Assembly (NCBI RefSeq): GCF_014648855.1
Contig: NZ_BMRX01000008.1
Coordinates: forward strand, 80,047 to 144,046
Reading direction: 5' to 3'
From: Streptomyces parvulus
GTDB taxonomy: Bacteria > Actinomycetota > Actinomycetes > Streptomycetales > Streptomycetaceae
DNA: 64,000 bases
In this document: positions 1-7,978 of the stretch, one piece after another
How the letters are laid out: each line of letters opens with the position of its first letter
Position numbering within the stretch: the first letter of the stretch is position 1
The notes under the pieces: generated by a model
Database searches by the model: none
What the model saw: only the letters and a program-made list of their open reading frames with translations
What the model was told of the DNA's origin: nothing
Translations under genes and position numbers: made by a program

Positions 1-19
1 CGGCGCTGCGCGCGGTACG

Positions 20-940
20 TCAGTCGTTGCTGTTCAAGATCGCGATGAGTCGCAGGAACTCGAGGTAGATCCAGACCAGCGTCAGGGTGAGGCCGAAGGC
101 GGCGAGCCAGGCCTCCTCGCGCGGGGCGCCGTAGGAGAGGCCGTCCTCGACCTGCTTGAAGTCCAGGGCGAGGAAGCAGGCGCCGAGGATGACGCCGACG
201 ATGCCGAAGACGACACCGAGCGCACCGCTGCGGAAGCCGAGGCCGTCGCCGCCGCCGAAGACGGCGAACAGCAGGTTCACCATCATCAGGAAGACGAAGC
301 CGAGCGCCGCCGCCATCACGAAGCCGTAGAAGCGGCGGTTGACGCGGATCCAGCCGGCCTTGTACGCGATCAGCACACCGGCGAAGACCGCCATCGTGCC
401 GATCACGGCCTGCATGGCCGCGCCGTCCGCGATCCGGTTGTCGACGACGCTGGAGACGACGCCGAGGAAGACGCCCTCGAACGCGGCGTACGACAGGATC
501 AGCGCGGGCGAGGCCTTGCGCTTGAAGGACTGGACGAGCGCCAGGACCATGCCGATCAGCGCGGCACCGATACCGATGCCGTAGGAGCGGCCGATGTTCG
601 CGTCGTCCACGGGCAGCAGCGCCCACGCGAGCGCGGCGGCCACCACGAGCACGCCGAGCGTGCTGCCGGTGCGGATGACAACGTCGTCCATCGTCATCCG
701 GCCGGTGGTGGCCGGCGCCTGCGGCGGCGTGCCGTACTGAAGGTCCTGCTGGGCGTACGGGTTCTGCGCGTACGGGTTGTCGGCCGGCTGGGCGTACGGG
801 TTGCCCTGCGTGCCCTGCGCGTACGGGTTGCCCTGCGTGGCGACGGCGGGTCCCCCGGCCTGCGGCGCGGCGTTGAAGCCCGCGTAGCCGTTGTCGCGGC
901 TGAACCCCCGTCGCGAGAAGACCGGGTTTCTGCTCCTCAT
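20..940 (-). CDS. Bax inhibitor-1/YccA family membrane protein
   Basis: A 306-residue integral membrane protein of the BI-1/YccA family. Residues 1 to about 75 are hydrophilic and contain five NPYAQ copies; the remainder forms about seven hydrophobic segments, the family layout. The family is implicated in ion leak and membrane quality control, but a bacterial substrate is not settled. I chose ATG at 940 because GGAGGAGTGAA lies directly upstream; an in-frame ATG 13 codons earlier lacks such a site. It stands alone, transcribed leftward with nothing upstream in the same direction before pobA. The family call is secure; the physiological role is not. Confidence 0.85.
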   Translation of the reverse strand: MRSRNPVFSRRGFSRDNGYAGFNAAPQAGGPAVATQGNPYAQGTQGNPYAQPADNPYAQNPYAQQDLQYGTPPQAPATTGRMTMDDVVIRTGSTLGVLVVAAALAWALLPVDDANIGRSYGIGIGAALIGMVLALVQSFKRKASPALILSYAAFEGVFLGVVSSVVDNRIADGAAMQAVIGTMAVFAGVLIAYKAGWIRVNRRFYGFVMAAALGFVFLMMVNLLFAVFGGGDGLGFRSGALGVVFGIVGVILGACFLALDFKQVEDGLSYGAPREEAWLAAFGLTLTLVWIYLEFLRLIAILNSND

Positions 941-1108
941 TTCACTCCTCCATGGCCACACGGCGCAGCCTTGGCTCAAGAGTAATAGAACGGCAAAGGA
1001 ATGACCCTACTGCTTGGGGAGGATCTTTCCCTCGCTCTGGCGCACAACACGCTACGCCGATCAGTGATTCCCCTCACGGCCGGGGCCCCGCGGGACGTGC
1101 CGGGCCGC

Positions 1109-2287
1109 TCACCCGATCGGGAACCCGGTGTAGGCCTCGGCGAGGTCGGTCTCCGCGGCACGGGAGGAGGCGATCCGGTCCAGGCGGGCCACCTGGAGGC
1201 GGTCGTCGAAGGGCGTCGCGCCCGGGGCGCGGTGCAGCAGGGTGGTCAGGTCGTACGAGAACCGCTCGGCCTGCCAGACGCGGCGCAGGCAGGTGGCGGA
1301 GTAGGCGTCGAGCAGCTCCTCGGAGCCGGTGGCGACGCGGTGGACCAGGGCCCGCGCGAGGGTGACGACGTCGCCGACGGCGAGGTTGAGGCCCTTGGCG
1401 CCGGTGGGCGGCACGATGTGCGCGGCGTCCCCGGCCAGGAAGAGGCGGCCGTGCCGCATGGGCTCGTGGACGTGGGAGCGCATCGGGGTGACGGACTTCT
1501 GGGTGATGTGCCCCCGCCGGAGGGTCCAGTCGTCGTCCGTCTCGAAGCGGCGCTCCAGCTCGTCCCAGATCTCCTCGTCGCTCCAGTCGCCGGCGTCCGT
1601 GTCCGCCGGGACCTGGAGGTAGAGGCGGGAGACCGACGGGGAGCGCATGGAGAGGAGGGCGAAGCCGCGGTCGTGGCGGGCGTAGACCAGCTCGTCGTGG
1701 GAGGGGGCGGCGTCGGCGAGGATGCCGAGCCATCCGAAGGGATAGGTCCGCTCGAAGGTGCGCCCGTCCGGGACCGCGCGCCGGGCCACGCCCCGGAAGC
1801 CGTCGCAGCCGGCGACGTAGTCGCACTCCAGGACGTCCTCGCTCCCCCCGGCGCCCCCGTGCCGGAAGCGGAGGCGCGGGCGGTCGCCCCCGGCGCCCTC
1901 CACGGCCAGCGCCTCCGTCTCGAACAGCAGGGGCCCGCCGTCCGCCAGCTGGAGGGCGATGAGGTCCTTGCAGACCTCGGTCTGCGCGTACACCATGACC
2001 GACCTGCCGCCGGTGAGCGCGGGGAAGTCCACCCGGTGGCGCCTGCGGGCGAAGCGCAGCTCGATGCCGTCGTGGCGCAGCCCCTCGCGGTCCATCCGCT
2101 CCCCCGCCCCGGCCGCGCGCAGCACGTCCACCGTGCCCTGCTCCAGGATCCCGGCGCGCTGCCGGCGTTCGACGTAGGCGCGGTCGCGGCTCTCCAGGAC
2201 GACCGAGTCGATCCCGGCGCCGTGGAGCAGCCGGGCCAGCAGGAGTCCGGCCGGGCCTGCCCCGATGATGCCGACGGTGGTGCGCAT
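1109..2287 (-). CDS. pobA: 4-hydroxybenzoate 3-monooxygenase
   Basis: A flavoprotein hydroxylase that converts 4-hydroxybenzoate to protocatechuate with NADPH and O2, feeding the beta-ketoadipate pathway. It is 392 residues, the normal size for PobA. The FAD dinucleotide motif GAGPAG is at residues 9-14, the DG motif (GCDGFRG) is near residue 160, and the GD motif (LFLAGDAAH, then PTGAKGLNLA) is near residue 280. The start is ATG 2287 with AAGGGACG upstream; the longer frame runs through the upstream tandem repeats and is unlikely. The 14-bp repeats at 2319-2360 probably belong to its regulation. In S. coelicolor, as I recall, pobA is repressed by the IclR-family PobR; no regulator gene is adjacent here. 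Confidence 0.93.
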   Translation of the reverse strand: MRTTVGIIGAGPAGLLLARLLHGAGIDSVVLESRDRAYVERRQRAGILEQGTVDVLRAAGAGERMDREGLRHDGIELRFARRRHRVDFPALTGGRSVMVYAQTEVCKDLIALQLADGGPLLFETEALAVEGAGGDRPRLRFRHGGAGGSEDVLECDYVAGCDGFRGVARRAVPDGRTFERTYPFGWLGILADAAPSHDELVYARHDRGFALLSMRSPSVSRLYLQVPADTDAGDWSDEEIWDELERRFETDDDWTLRRGHITQKSVTPMRSHVHEPMRHGRLFLAGDAAHIVPPTGAKGLNLAVGDVVTLARALVHRVATGSEELLDAYSATCLRRVWQAERFSYDLTTLLHRAPGATPFDDRLQVARLDRIASSRAAETDLAEAYTGFPIG

Positions 2288-2318
2288 CGGTCGTCCCTTC
2301 GTCGTGCGTCCCGGATGC

Positions 2319-2360
2319 GGTTCGTTCGAGGGGGTTCGTTCGAGGGAGTTCGTTCGAGCG
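2319..2360. repeat. Three 14-bp tandem repeats upstream of pobA
   Basis: Three head-to-tail copies of a 14-bp unit built on GTTCGTTCGAG start at 2319, 2333 and 2347; the first two are identical and the third differs at two positions. A fourth partial copy (GGTTCG) follows. The array lies 32-73 bases upstream of the pobA start codon, which suits a tandem-site operator. IclR regulators of this pathway (PobR, PcaU) are known to use repeated sites, so assigning it to PobR is inference. Confidence 0.6.
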
Positions 2361-2476
2361 GGTTCGCGTGGTGAAATTTCTTTCACTCACCGTCGGGCCG
2401 AGTTTCCGGCCACACGCACACCGCTGTCAACGGTCCGGGGAAGAGCGCCCGGGGATCAGAAGGGAAACGTCGGAAG

Positions 2477-2560
2477 TGCCCGGAGCCGGACTTGAACCGG
2501 CACGCCCTCGAAGGGGCAGCGAGGTTTAAGCTCGCCGTGTCTGCATTCCACCATCCGGGC
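2477..2560 (-). tRNA. bldA: tRNA-Leu(UAA), bldA
   Basis: The minus strand folds as a type II tRNA: GCCCGGA acceptor (2560-2554) pairs with TCCGGGC (2484-2478) plus discriminator A; the anticodon loop CTTAAAC gives anticodon UAA; there is a long variable arm (TGCCCCTTCGAGGGCG) and a GGTTCAAGTCC T arm. No CCA is encoded. UAA reads the rare UUA codon, and in Streptomyces this is BldA, needed for translating TTA-containing developmental and antibiotic genes. By eye I found no in-frame TTA codon in the genes called here. The gene lies between divergent pobA and ABC-transporter genes. Confidence 0.97.
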
Positions 2561-2976
2561 AGGCCATGGGCTCCGCGTCGAGTGCCTTGAGCCTATCGGG
2601 ACGTACCTCCCCGACCGTGGGCGGGAGGTGCGATGTTGTCTTATTTTATTGGCGCCTGAGGGGTCATCAGGTTCCGGGTCGGGCCATCAGCACAAGCCAA
2701 CAGCCTTGCGTGCGACGACCCGCCGCGCATGCGGAATGACGGGATTTCACCGTGCCGATGAGGGCGCCCGCCCTGTTACGGCCCCCGCCCCGCGACACCC
2801 GGGCGAGGTGCCCGCCTCCGGGGCGCCCGTCATCCGCAGGTATGACACCGGGCCGGGGCCGTCCGACCGAAGTCGCCCCCCGAAACCGGAACAGCGGCTG
2901 ACTACACGGCGCCGTGCGGACGGAACGATGGAGAACGTCCCCGAGCACACGCCGTACCGACAGGAGCGCCCTTCCC
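2561..2976. other. Intergenic region between bldA and the ABC transporter
   Basis: No convincing gene. On the minus strand TAGGCT (2595-2590) is a good -10 for bldA, 30 bases from the tRNA 5' end, with no clear -35 box. An inverted repeat ACCTCCC (2604-2610) / GGGAGGT (2622-2628) sits just upstream of it and could be an operator or a weak hairpin. An AT-rich patch follows at 2637-2650. Open frames here lack a ribosome site and Streptomyces codon bias. Confidence 0.45.
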
Positions 2977-3747
2977 GTGACCACCGCACCCATCGCCGAC
3001 CGGTCCACCGTCGTGGCCGCACGCGCCACGGAGCTGTCCAAGATCTACGGCCAGGGTGAGACCCAGGTGGTCGCCCTGGACCGGGTCTCCATCGACTTCC
3101 GGCAGGCCGAGCTGACCGCCATCATGGGCCCCTCCGGCTCCGGCAAGTCCACGCTGATGCACTGCGTGGCCGGCCTCGACACCTTCTCCTCCGGCTCCGT
3201 GCGCATTGGCGAGACCGAGCTGGGGACGCTGAAGGACAAGCAGCTGACCAAGTTGCGCCGGGACAAGATCGGCTTCATCTTCCAGGCGTTCAACCTGCTG
3301 CCGACGCTGACCGCGCTGGAGAACATCACCCTCCCGATGGACATCGCGGGCCGCAAGCCGGACAAGCAGTGGGTGGACTCCGTGATCGAGATGGTCGGCC
3401 TCTCCGGCCGGCTCGGGCACCGCCCCGCCCAGCTCTCCGGCGGCCAGCAGCAGCGGGTCGCCGTGGCCCGGGCGCTCGCCTCCCGGCCGGAGATCATCTT
3501 CGGTGACGAGCCGACCGGAAACCTCGACTCCCGTTCCGGCGCCGAGGTGCTGGGCTTCCTGCGCAACTCGGTGCGCGAGCTGGGCCAGACCGTGGTGATG
3601 GTGACCCACGACCCGGTGGCCGCGGCCTACGCGGACCGGGTGGTCTTCCTCGCCGACGGGCGCATCGTCGACGAGCTGTACGGGCCGACGGCCGACGCGG
3701 TGCTGGACCGCATGAAGCGGTTCGACGCCAAGGGCCGCACCAGCTGA
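2977..3747 (+). CDS. ABC transporter ATP-binding protein, MacB/LolD type
   Basis: A 256-residue ATPase for the FtsX-like permease encoded immediately downstream. The Walker A motif GPSGSGKST, signature LSGGQQQRVAVARALA, Walker B IIFGDEPTGNLDS and the H-loop VTHD are all intact, so it should be active. The MacB/LolD class couples ATP hydrolysis to mechanotransmission or export rather than import. The start is GTG 2977 with AGGAG ten bases upstream; the ATG at 2914 has no site. It closely resembles the ATPase at 28888-29676, including the C-terminal VLDRMK.FDAKGRTS tail, so the two pairs are paralogous. Confidence 0.93.
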   Translation: MTTAPIADRSTVVAARATELSKIYGQGETQVVALDRVSIDFRQAELTAIMGPSGSGKSTLMHCVAGLDTFSSGSVRIGETELGTLKDKQLTKLRRDKIGFIFQAFNLLPTLTALENITLPMDIAGRKPDKQWVDSVIEMVGLSGRLGHRPAQLSGGQQQRVAVARALASRPEIIFGDEPTGNLDSRSGAEVLGFLRNSVRELGQTVVMVTHDPVAAAYADRVVFLADGRIVDELYGPTADAVLDRMKRFDAKGRTS

Positions 3748-3827
3748 CGTTCCCGTCCGCCCGCCGCCCGCCGACCGCTCCCACCCCGTACCCCGTACGC
3801 CCGTACGTCTGGACAGAGAAGACCCCC

Positions 3828-6359
3828 ATGTTCCGTACCGCCTTGCGCAACGTCTTCGCGCACAAGGCCAGGTTGTTGATGACCGTGCTCGCCGTGATGC
3901 TCGGCGTGGCGTTCGTGTCGGGCACCCTGGTCTTCGCCGACACCCTCTCCAACGCCTTCCGCAACCAGTCCGCGAAGAGCTACGACGACGTCGCCGTCGC
4001 CGTCAGCTCGCACGCCGACCCGGACAACCCCAAGGAGGAGCCCGGCCTCTCCGGCGAGGTCCTCGACAAGATCTCCGCCGTGGACGGCGTCTCCGGGGTG
4101 TACGGCCGCGTCGAGGGCTTCGCCGGCGTCGCCGACCCCGACGGGAAGCTCATCGGCGTCGGCTGGTCCAACAAGGGCTCCAACTTCGCGCCCGGCAAGG
4201 ACGGCAAGGACACCGCGTACACCTTCACCGACGGCTCGGGCCCGGTGAAGGACGACCAGATCGCGCTGGACGAGGAGTCCGCCGGCAAGGGTGAGTACAA
4301 GGTCGGCGACCGGGTGCGCGTCGCGACCAACGGCCCGGTGAAGGAGTACACCCTCAGCGGTGTGTTCACCACCGAGGACGGCGCCGTCAACGCCGGCGGC
4401 AGCCTCGTCCTCTTCGACACCGCCGTCGCCCAGAAGCAGTACCTCCAGCCCGGCTACTTCGAGACCGCCACCGTCGCCGCCGCCCCCGAGGCCGACGACG
4501 CGCGGGTCCTGAAGGCGGTCGAGCCGCTGCTGCCCGAGAACGCCGACGCCCAGACCGGCCGGGCGCTCGCGGACGAGCAGGCCGACCAGATCGAGCAGGG
4601 CATGGGCAACCTCAAGCAGGTCCTGCTCGGCTTCGCGGGCATCGCGCTCTTCGTCGGCATCTTCCTGATCTCCAACACGTTCACGATGCTGGTCGCCCAG
4701 CGCACCAAGGAGATCGCCCTGATGCGGGCGGTCGGCGCGTCCCGCAGGCAGGTCACCCGCTCGGTGCTCGCCGAGGCCGCGGTGGTGGGTCTGGTCGCCT
4801 CGGCCGTCGGCTTCGGCCTCGGCGTCGGTCTGGCCGTCGGGCTGCGCTCCGGCATGGCCGCGCTCGACATGAAGATGCCGGCCGGGCCGCTGGTCCTGTC
4901 CGCCACCCCGGTGGTCGCGGCGTTCGCGGTGGGCGTGCTGATCACGGTGTTCGCCGCCTGGCTGCCGGGCCGCCGGGCCGCGAAGATCCCGCCGGTGGCG
5001 GCCATGAACAGCGTCCACGCGGCGGCCACCACCAAGTCGCTGGTGCTGCGCAACTCGATCGGCGCGGCCGTCACCGCCCTCGGCGCGGTGGGGATCGTGG
5101 CCGGTGCCTCGACCGGCGGCGACGACGGCCGGCTGTACATCGGCGCGGGCGCGTTCCTGGCGCTGATCGGCGTGATCGTCCTCATCCCGCTGCTGTCCCG
5201 GCCCGTGATCGCACTCGTCCGTCCGCTGCTCGTCGGGCCCTTCGGGGTGGCGGGCAAGCTGGCCGGCCAGAACGCGGTCCGCAACCCGCGCCGTACCGGC
5301 GCCACCGCCTCGGCGCTGGCGATCGGGCTGACGCTGGTGACCGCGCTGTCGGTGCTCGGCGTCACGGTCGGCGCGGCCATCGACAAGATGACCACGGACA
5401 ACATCAGGGCCGACTACATGATCTCGATGGCGAACGGAGGCGACCTCGACCGGTCCGCGCTGACGGCCCTGGAGAAGGCCGACGGCGTGTCCGCGGTGTC
5501 CCCGCAGCAGGACGCCTACTTCCGGGTCGACGGCGACTTCGTGTCCGCCTCGGCGGTCACCCCCGGCGACATCGAGAAGGTCCTGACCGTCGACACCGTC
5601 AGCGGCAACGCGGCCTCGCTCGCCCAGGGCCGGATCGCGGTCGCCGAGAAGACGGCCGAGAGCAGGGGCTGGAAGCCCGGCGACACCGTCTCCGTCACCT
5701 TCGACGACGACGAGAAGGCGAAGCTGACGGTCGGTGCCGTCTACAAGGACAGCGAGTTCCTCTCCCCCGTCCTGGTGGACCGGAAGGTCGTGGCGGGGCA
5801 CGAGGCCAAGCCGTCCATCCGGCAGATCTTCGTGAAGACCGACGGCGGCCAGTCGGCGGCGAACGAGAAGGTCCTCGTCGACGCGCTCGGCGACAACCCC
5901 GCGATCACCGTGATGGACCGGCAGGACATCCGCGACGAGTTCGGCGGCGCCATCAACACCCTGCTCAACGTCATGTACGGCCTGCTGGCGATGGCCCTGA
6001 TCATCGCGGTCCTCGGCGTGGTCAACACCCTCGCGATGTCCGTCTTCGAACGGCAGCAGGAGATCGGCATGCTGCGCGCGATCGGTCTGGACCGGCGCCG
6101 GGTGAAGCGCATGGTGCGGCTGGAGGCCGTCGTCATCTCGGTGTTCGGCGCGGTGGTCGGCATCGGGCTCGGCACGTTCCTCGGCTGGGCGATCGGCGAG
6201 ACCGTCGCGGAGAGCATCCCGGGGTACGCGCTGGTCCTGCCCTGGGGCCGGATCGGGATCTTCGTGGTGCTGGCCGCTCTGGTGGGCGTCCTGGCCGCCA
6301 TGTGGCCGGCCCGCAACGCCGCCCGGCTGAACATGCTGAACGCGATCAAGGCCGAATGA
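3828..6359 (+). CDS. FtsX-like (MacB-type) ABC transporter permease
   Basis: An 843-residue permease. An N-terminal transmembrane helix (about residues 15-38) is followed by a large extracytoplasmic domain, then FtsX domains with three or four helices near residues 260-390 and 710-840, plus a helical stretch in the middle. Two FtsX repeats in one polypeptide is the double-permease architecture common in actinobacteria. AGAGAAG precedes ATG 3828. It follows the ATPase gene by 80 bp and surely forms a complex with it. The substrate is unknown; no sensor kinase or regulator is adjacent. A paralogue lies at 26327-28891. Confidence 0.9.
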   Translation: MFRTALRNVFAHKARLLMTVLAVMLGVAFVSGTLVFADTLSNAFRNQSAKSYDDVAVAVSSHADPDNPKEEPGLSGEVLDKISAVDGVSGVYGRVEGFAGVADPDGKLIGVGWSNKGSNFAPGKDGKDTAYTFTDGSGPVKDDQIALDEESAGKGEYKVGDRVRVATNGPVKEYTLSGVFTTEDGAVNAGGSLVLFDTAVAQKQYLQPGYFETATVAAAPEADDARVLKAVEPLLPENADAQTGRALADEQADQIEQGMGNLKQVLLGFAGIALFVGIFLISNTFTMLVAQRTKEIALMRAVGASRRQVTRSVLAEAAVVGLVASAVGFGLGVGLAVGLRSGMAALDMKMPAGPLVLSATPVVAAFAVGVLITVFAAWLPGRRAAKIPPVAAMNSVHAAATTKSLVLRNSIGAAVTALGAVGIVAGASTGGDDGRLYIGAGAFLALIGVIVLIPLLSRPVIALVRPLLVGPFGVAGKLAGQNAVRNPRRTGATASALAIGLTLVTALSVLGVTVGAAIDKMTTDNIRADYMISMANGGDLDRSALTALEKADGVSAVSPQQDAYFRVDGDFVSASAVTPGDIEKVLTVDTVSGNAASLAQGRIAVAEKTAESRGWKPGDTVSVTFDDDEKAKLTVGAVYKDSEFLSPVLVDRKVVAGHEAKPSIRQIFVKTDGGQSAANEKVLVDALGDNPAITVMDRQDIRDEFGGAINTLLNVMYGLLAMALIIAVLGVVNTLAMSVFERQQEIGMLRAIGLDRRRVKRMVRLEAVVISVFGAVVGIGLGTFLGWAIGETVAESIPGYALVLPWGRIGIFVVLAALVGVLAAMWPARNAARLNMLNAIKAE

Positions 6360-6383
6360 CCTCGCCGCGACGCGGCACACCGA

Positions 6384-6414
6384 GGGCCGGGCTCCCCGCA
6401 CGGGAGCCCGGCCC
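6384..6414. terminator. Bidirectional hairpin terminator
   Basis: A perfect 13-bp stem, GGGCCGGGCTCCC (6384-6396) with GGGAGCCCGGCCC (6402-6414), closes a 5-base loop. It lies between the convergent permease (ends 6359) and cyclopropane synthase (ends 6432) genes and can serve both. There is no U-tract, as is usual in Streptomyces. Confidence 0.8.
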
Positions 6415-6431
6415 TTCGGGGTCGGGTGCGG

Positions 6432-7748
6432 TCAGGCCCGGTCGGGCTCGCCCCACACGCGGGCCCGCAACGGCATCCCGGAGGCGCCCGAGTCGGGGGT
6501 CTTCACGGCGAGGACCTGGTTGACGCCGATCCGGTTGCGCTCGAAGGCGAGCGCGGAGGCGGCCATGTACAGCCGCCAGACGCGGGCCCGGCCGGGGCTG
6601 ACCAGCTTCAGGGCCGCCGTCCACTCGGCCTCCAGGTTGGCGACCCAGCGGCGCAGGGTGAGCGCGTAGTGCTCGCGGATCGCCTCCACGTCGCGGACCT
6701 CGAACCCCGCCCGTTCCAGCTGGGTGACGGTGGTGCCGACGGGGGCGAGTTCGCCGTCGGGGAAGACGTAGGCGTCGATGAACTCGTCGACGTGGTAGGC
6801 GGACTCGTCCCGCTGGGGGCGGCGGGCGATCTGGTGGTTCAGCAGCCGTCCGCCGGGCTTGAGGAGCCGGTGCAGGTCGGTGGCGTACTCCAGGTAGCGC
6901 TCGGCGCCTACGTGCTCGGCCATGCCGATGGAGGAAATGGCGTCGTACGGTCCGTCCGCCACGTCCCGGTAGTCCTGGACGCGGATCTCCACCCGGTCGG
7001 TGAGGCCCTCGTCGGCGACGCGCTTGCGGGCGTAGGCCGCCTGTTCCTGGGAGAGCGTCACGCCGACGACGTTCACGCCGTGCTCCCGGGCCGCGTGGAT
7101 CGCCATGGAGCCCCAGCCGCAGCCGACGTCTAGGAGGCGCTGACCTGGGCTCAGGCCGAGCTTGCGGCAGACGAGTTCGAGCTTGTCGCGCTGGGCGTCC
7201 TCCAGGGTGCCGCCCCCGGCGGGCGGGGCCGCCCAGTAGGCGCAGGAGTACACCATGGACGGGCCGAGGACGAGTTCGTAGAAGTCGTTGCCCACGTCGT
7301 AGTGGTGGCTGATGGCGCGTCTGTCGCTGCGCCTGGTGTGCAGGTGGCCGCGGGCCCGGCGGACCTCCTCCGGCGGGGGCGCGGGCGGCAGCGGCGGCCC
7401 GGCGAGCCGCACCAGTCCGCGCACGGCGGCCCGGACCTCGGGATCGCGCAGCGCCTCGGCGGTGCCGCGGGCGTCCTCACCGCGTTCCCAGAGGAGCCCG
7501 GCCATCGATTCGAGGGCGGTGTAGAGGTCCCCGTCGACGTCGAGGTCGCCGGCCACCCAGGCGCGGGCCAGGCCGAGTTCGCCCGGCTTGAACAGCAGGC
7601 GGCGCAGCGCCCTGCGGTTGCGGACGACGAGGGCCGGCGCGCCCGGCGGGCCCGCCTCGGAACCGTCCCAGGCGCGGATGCGCACCCTCAGGGGTGCTCC
7701 CAGCAACTGTTCGAAGAGGTTCTGCAGCCGCAGCGCGGCGTCAGCCAT
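6432..7748 (-). CDS. Cyclopropane-fatty-acyl-phospholipid synthase family
   Basis: A 438-residue SAM-dependent methyltransferase of the CFA synthase family, which adds a methylene (or methyl) group to unsaturated acyl chains of membrane phospholipids. SAM motif I LLDVGCGWGSMAIHAA is near residue 195; the preceding ISHHYDVGNDFYEL...YSCAYW block is characteristic of the family. The N-terminal 100 residues match the extra domain of bacterial Cfa proteins. ATG 7748 is preceded by GGAGG; the longer frame has no such site. Exact product (cyclopropane or mid-chain methyl) cannot be told from sequence alone. Confidence 0.85.
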   Translation of the reverse strand: MADAALRLQNLFEQLLGAPLRVRIRAWDGSEAGPPGAPALVVRNRRALRRLLFKPGELGLARAWVAGDLDVDGDLYTALESMAGLLWERGEDARGTAEALRDPEVRAAVRGLVRLAGPPLPPAPPPEEVRRARGHLHTRRSDRRAISHHYDVGNDFYELVLGPSMVYSCAYWAAPPAGGGTLEDAQRDKLELVCRKLGLSPGQRLLDVGCGWGSMAIHAAREHGVNVVGVTLSQEQAAYARKRVADEGLTDRVEIRVQDYRDVADGPYDAISSIGMAEHVGAERYLEYATDLHRLLKPGGRLLNHQIARRPQRDESAYHVDEFIDAYVFPDGELAPVGTTVTQLERAGFEVRDVEAIREHYALTLRRWVANLEAEWTAALKLVSPGRARVWRLYMAASALAFERNRIGVNQVLAVKTPDSGASGMPLRARVWGEPDRA

Positions 7749-7900
7749 GGCGTACCTCCGTGACGTGCGATCCCGGAATGTCCAACACCACGTAAACACC
7801 TGGGAGCCCGCGGCACAGTCCCCGGCGCGCGTCACGACTCGGCAAAATACTTGTACACACCATCGGTCTCGCGGCGGGCGGTGGCCCGGCCGCGCACGGC

Positions 7901-7940
7901 GAAGGGGCCGCCCGCACCACGGATGGCGGGCGGCCCCTTC
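7901..7940 (-). terminator. Terminator after ndh
   Basis: A 15-bp perfect stem, GAAGGGGCCGCCCGC (7901-7915) with its complement (7926-7940), encloses a 10-base loop. It sits 39 bases beyond the ndh stop codon in the direction of ndh transcription and separates ndh from the cyclopropane synthase gene. Confidence 0.75.
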
Positions 7941-7978
7941 GGGGTACCGCGGGTACTACCGGCGTCCGGAGGCCCGGG

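Noticed and set aside
2628..3059. Open frames between bldA and the ABC transporter
   Set aside because: No ribosome sites or similarity, and they overlap the true ATPase start.
3627..6401. 924-residue minus-strand open frame opposite the ABC permease
   Set aside because: It mirrors the permease codons, consists of His/Arg/Gly/Asp-rich low-complexity sequence and has no ribosome site. Such shadows are expected at this GC.
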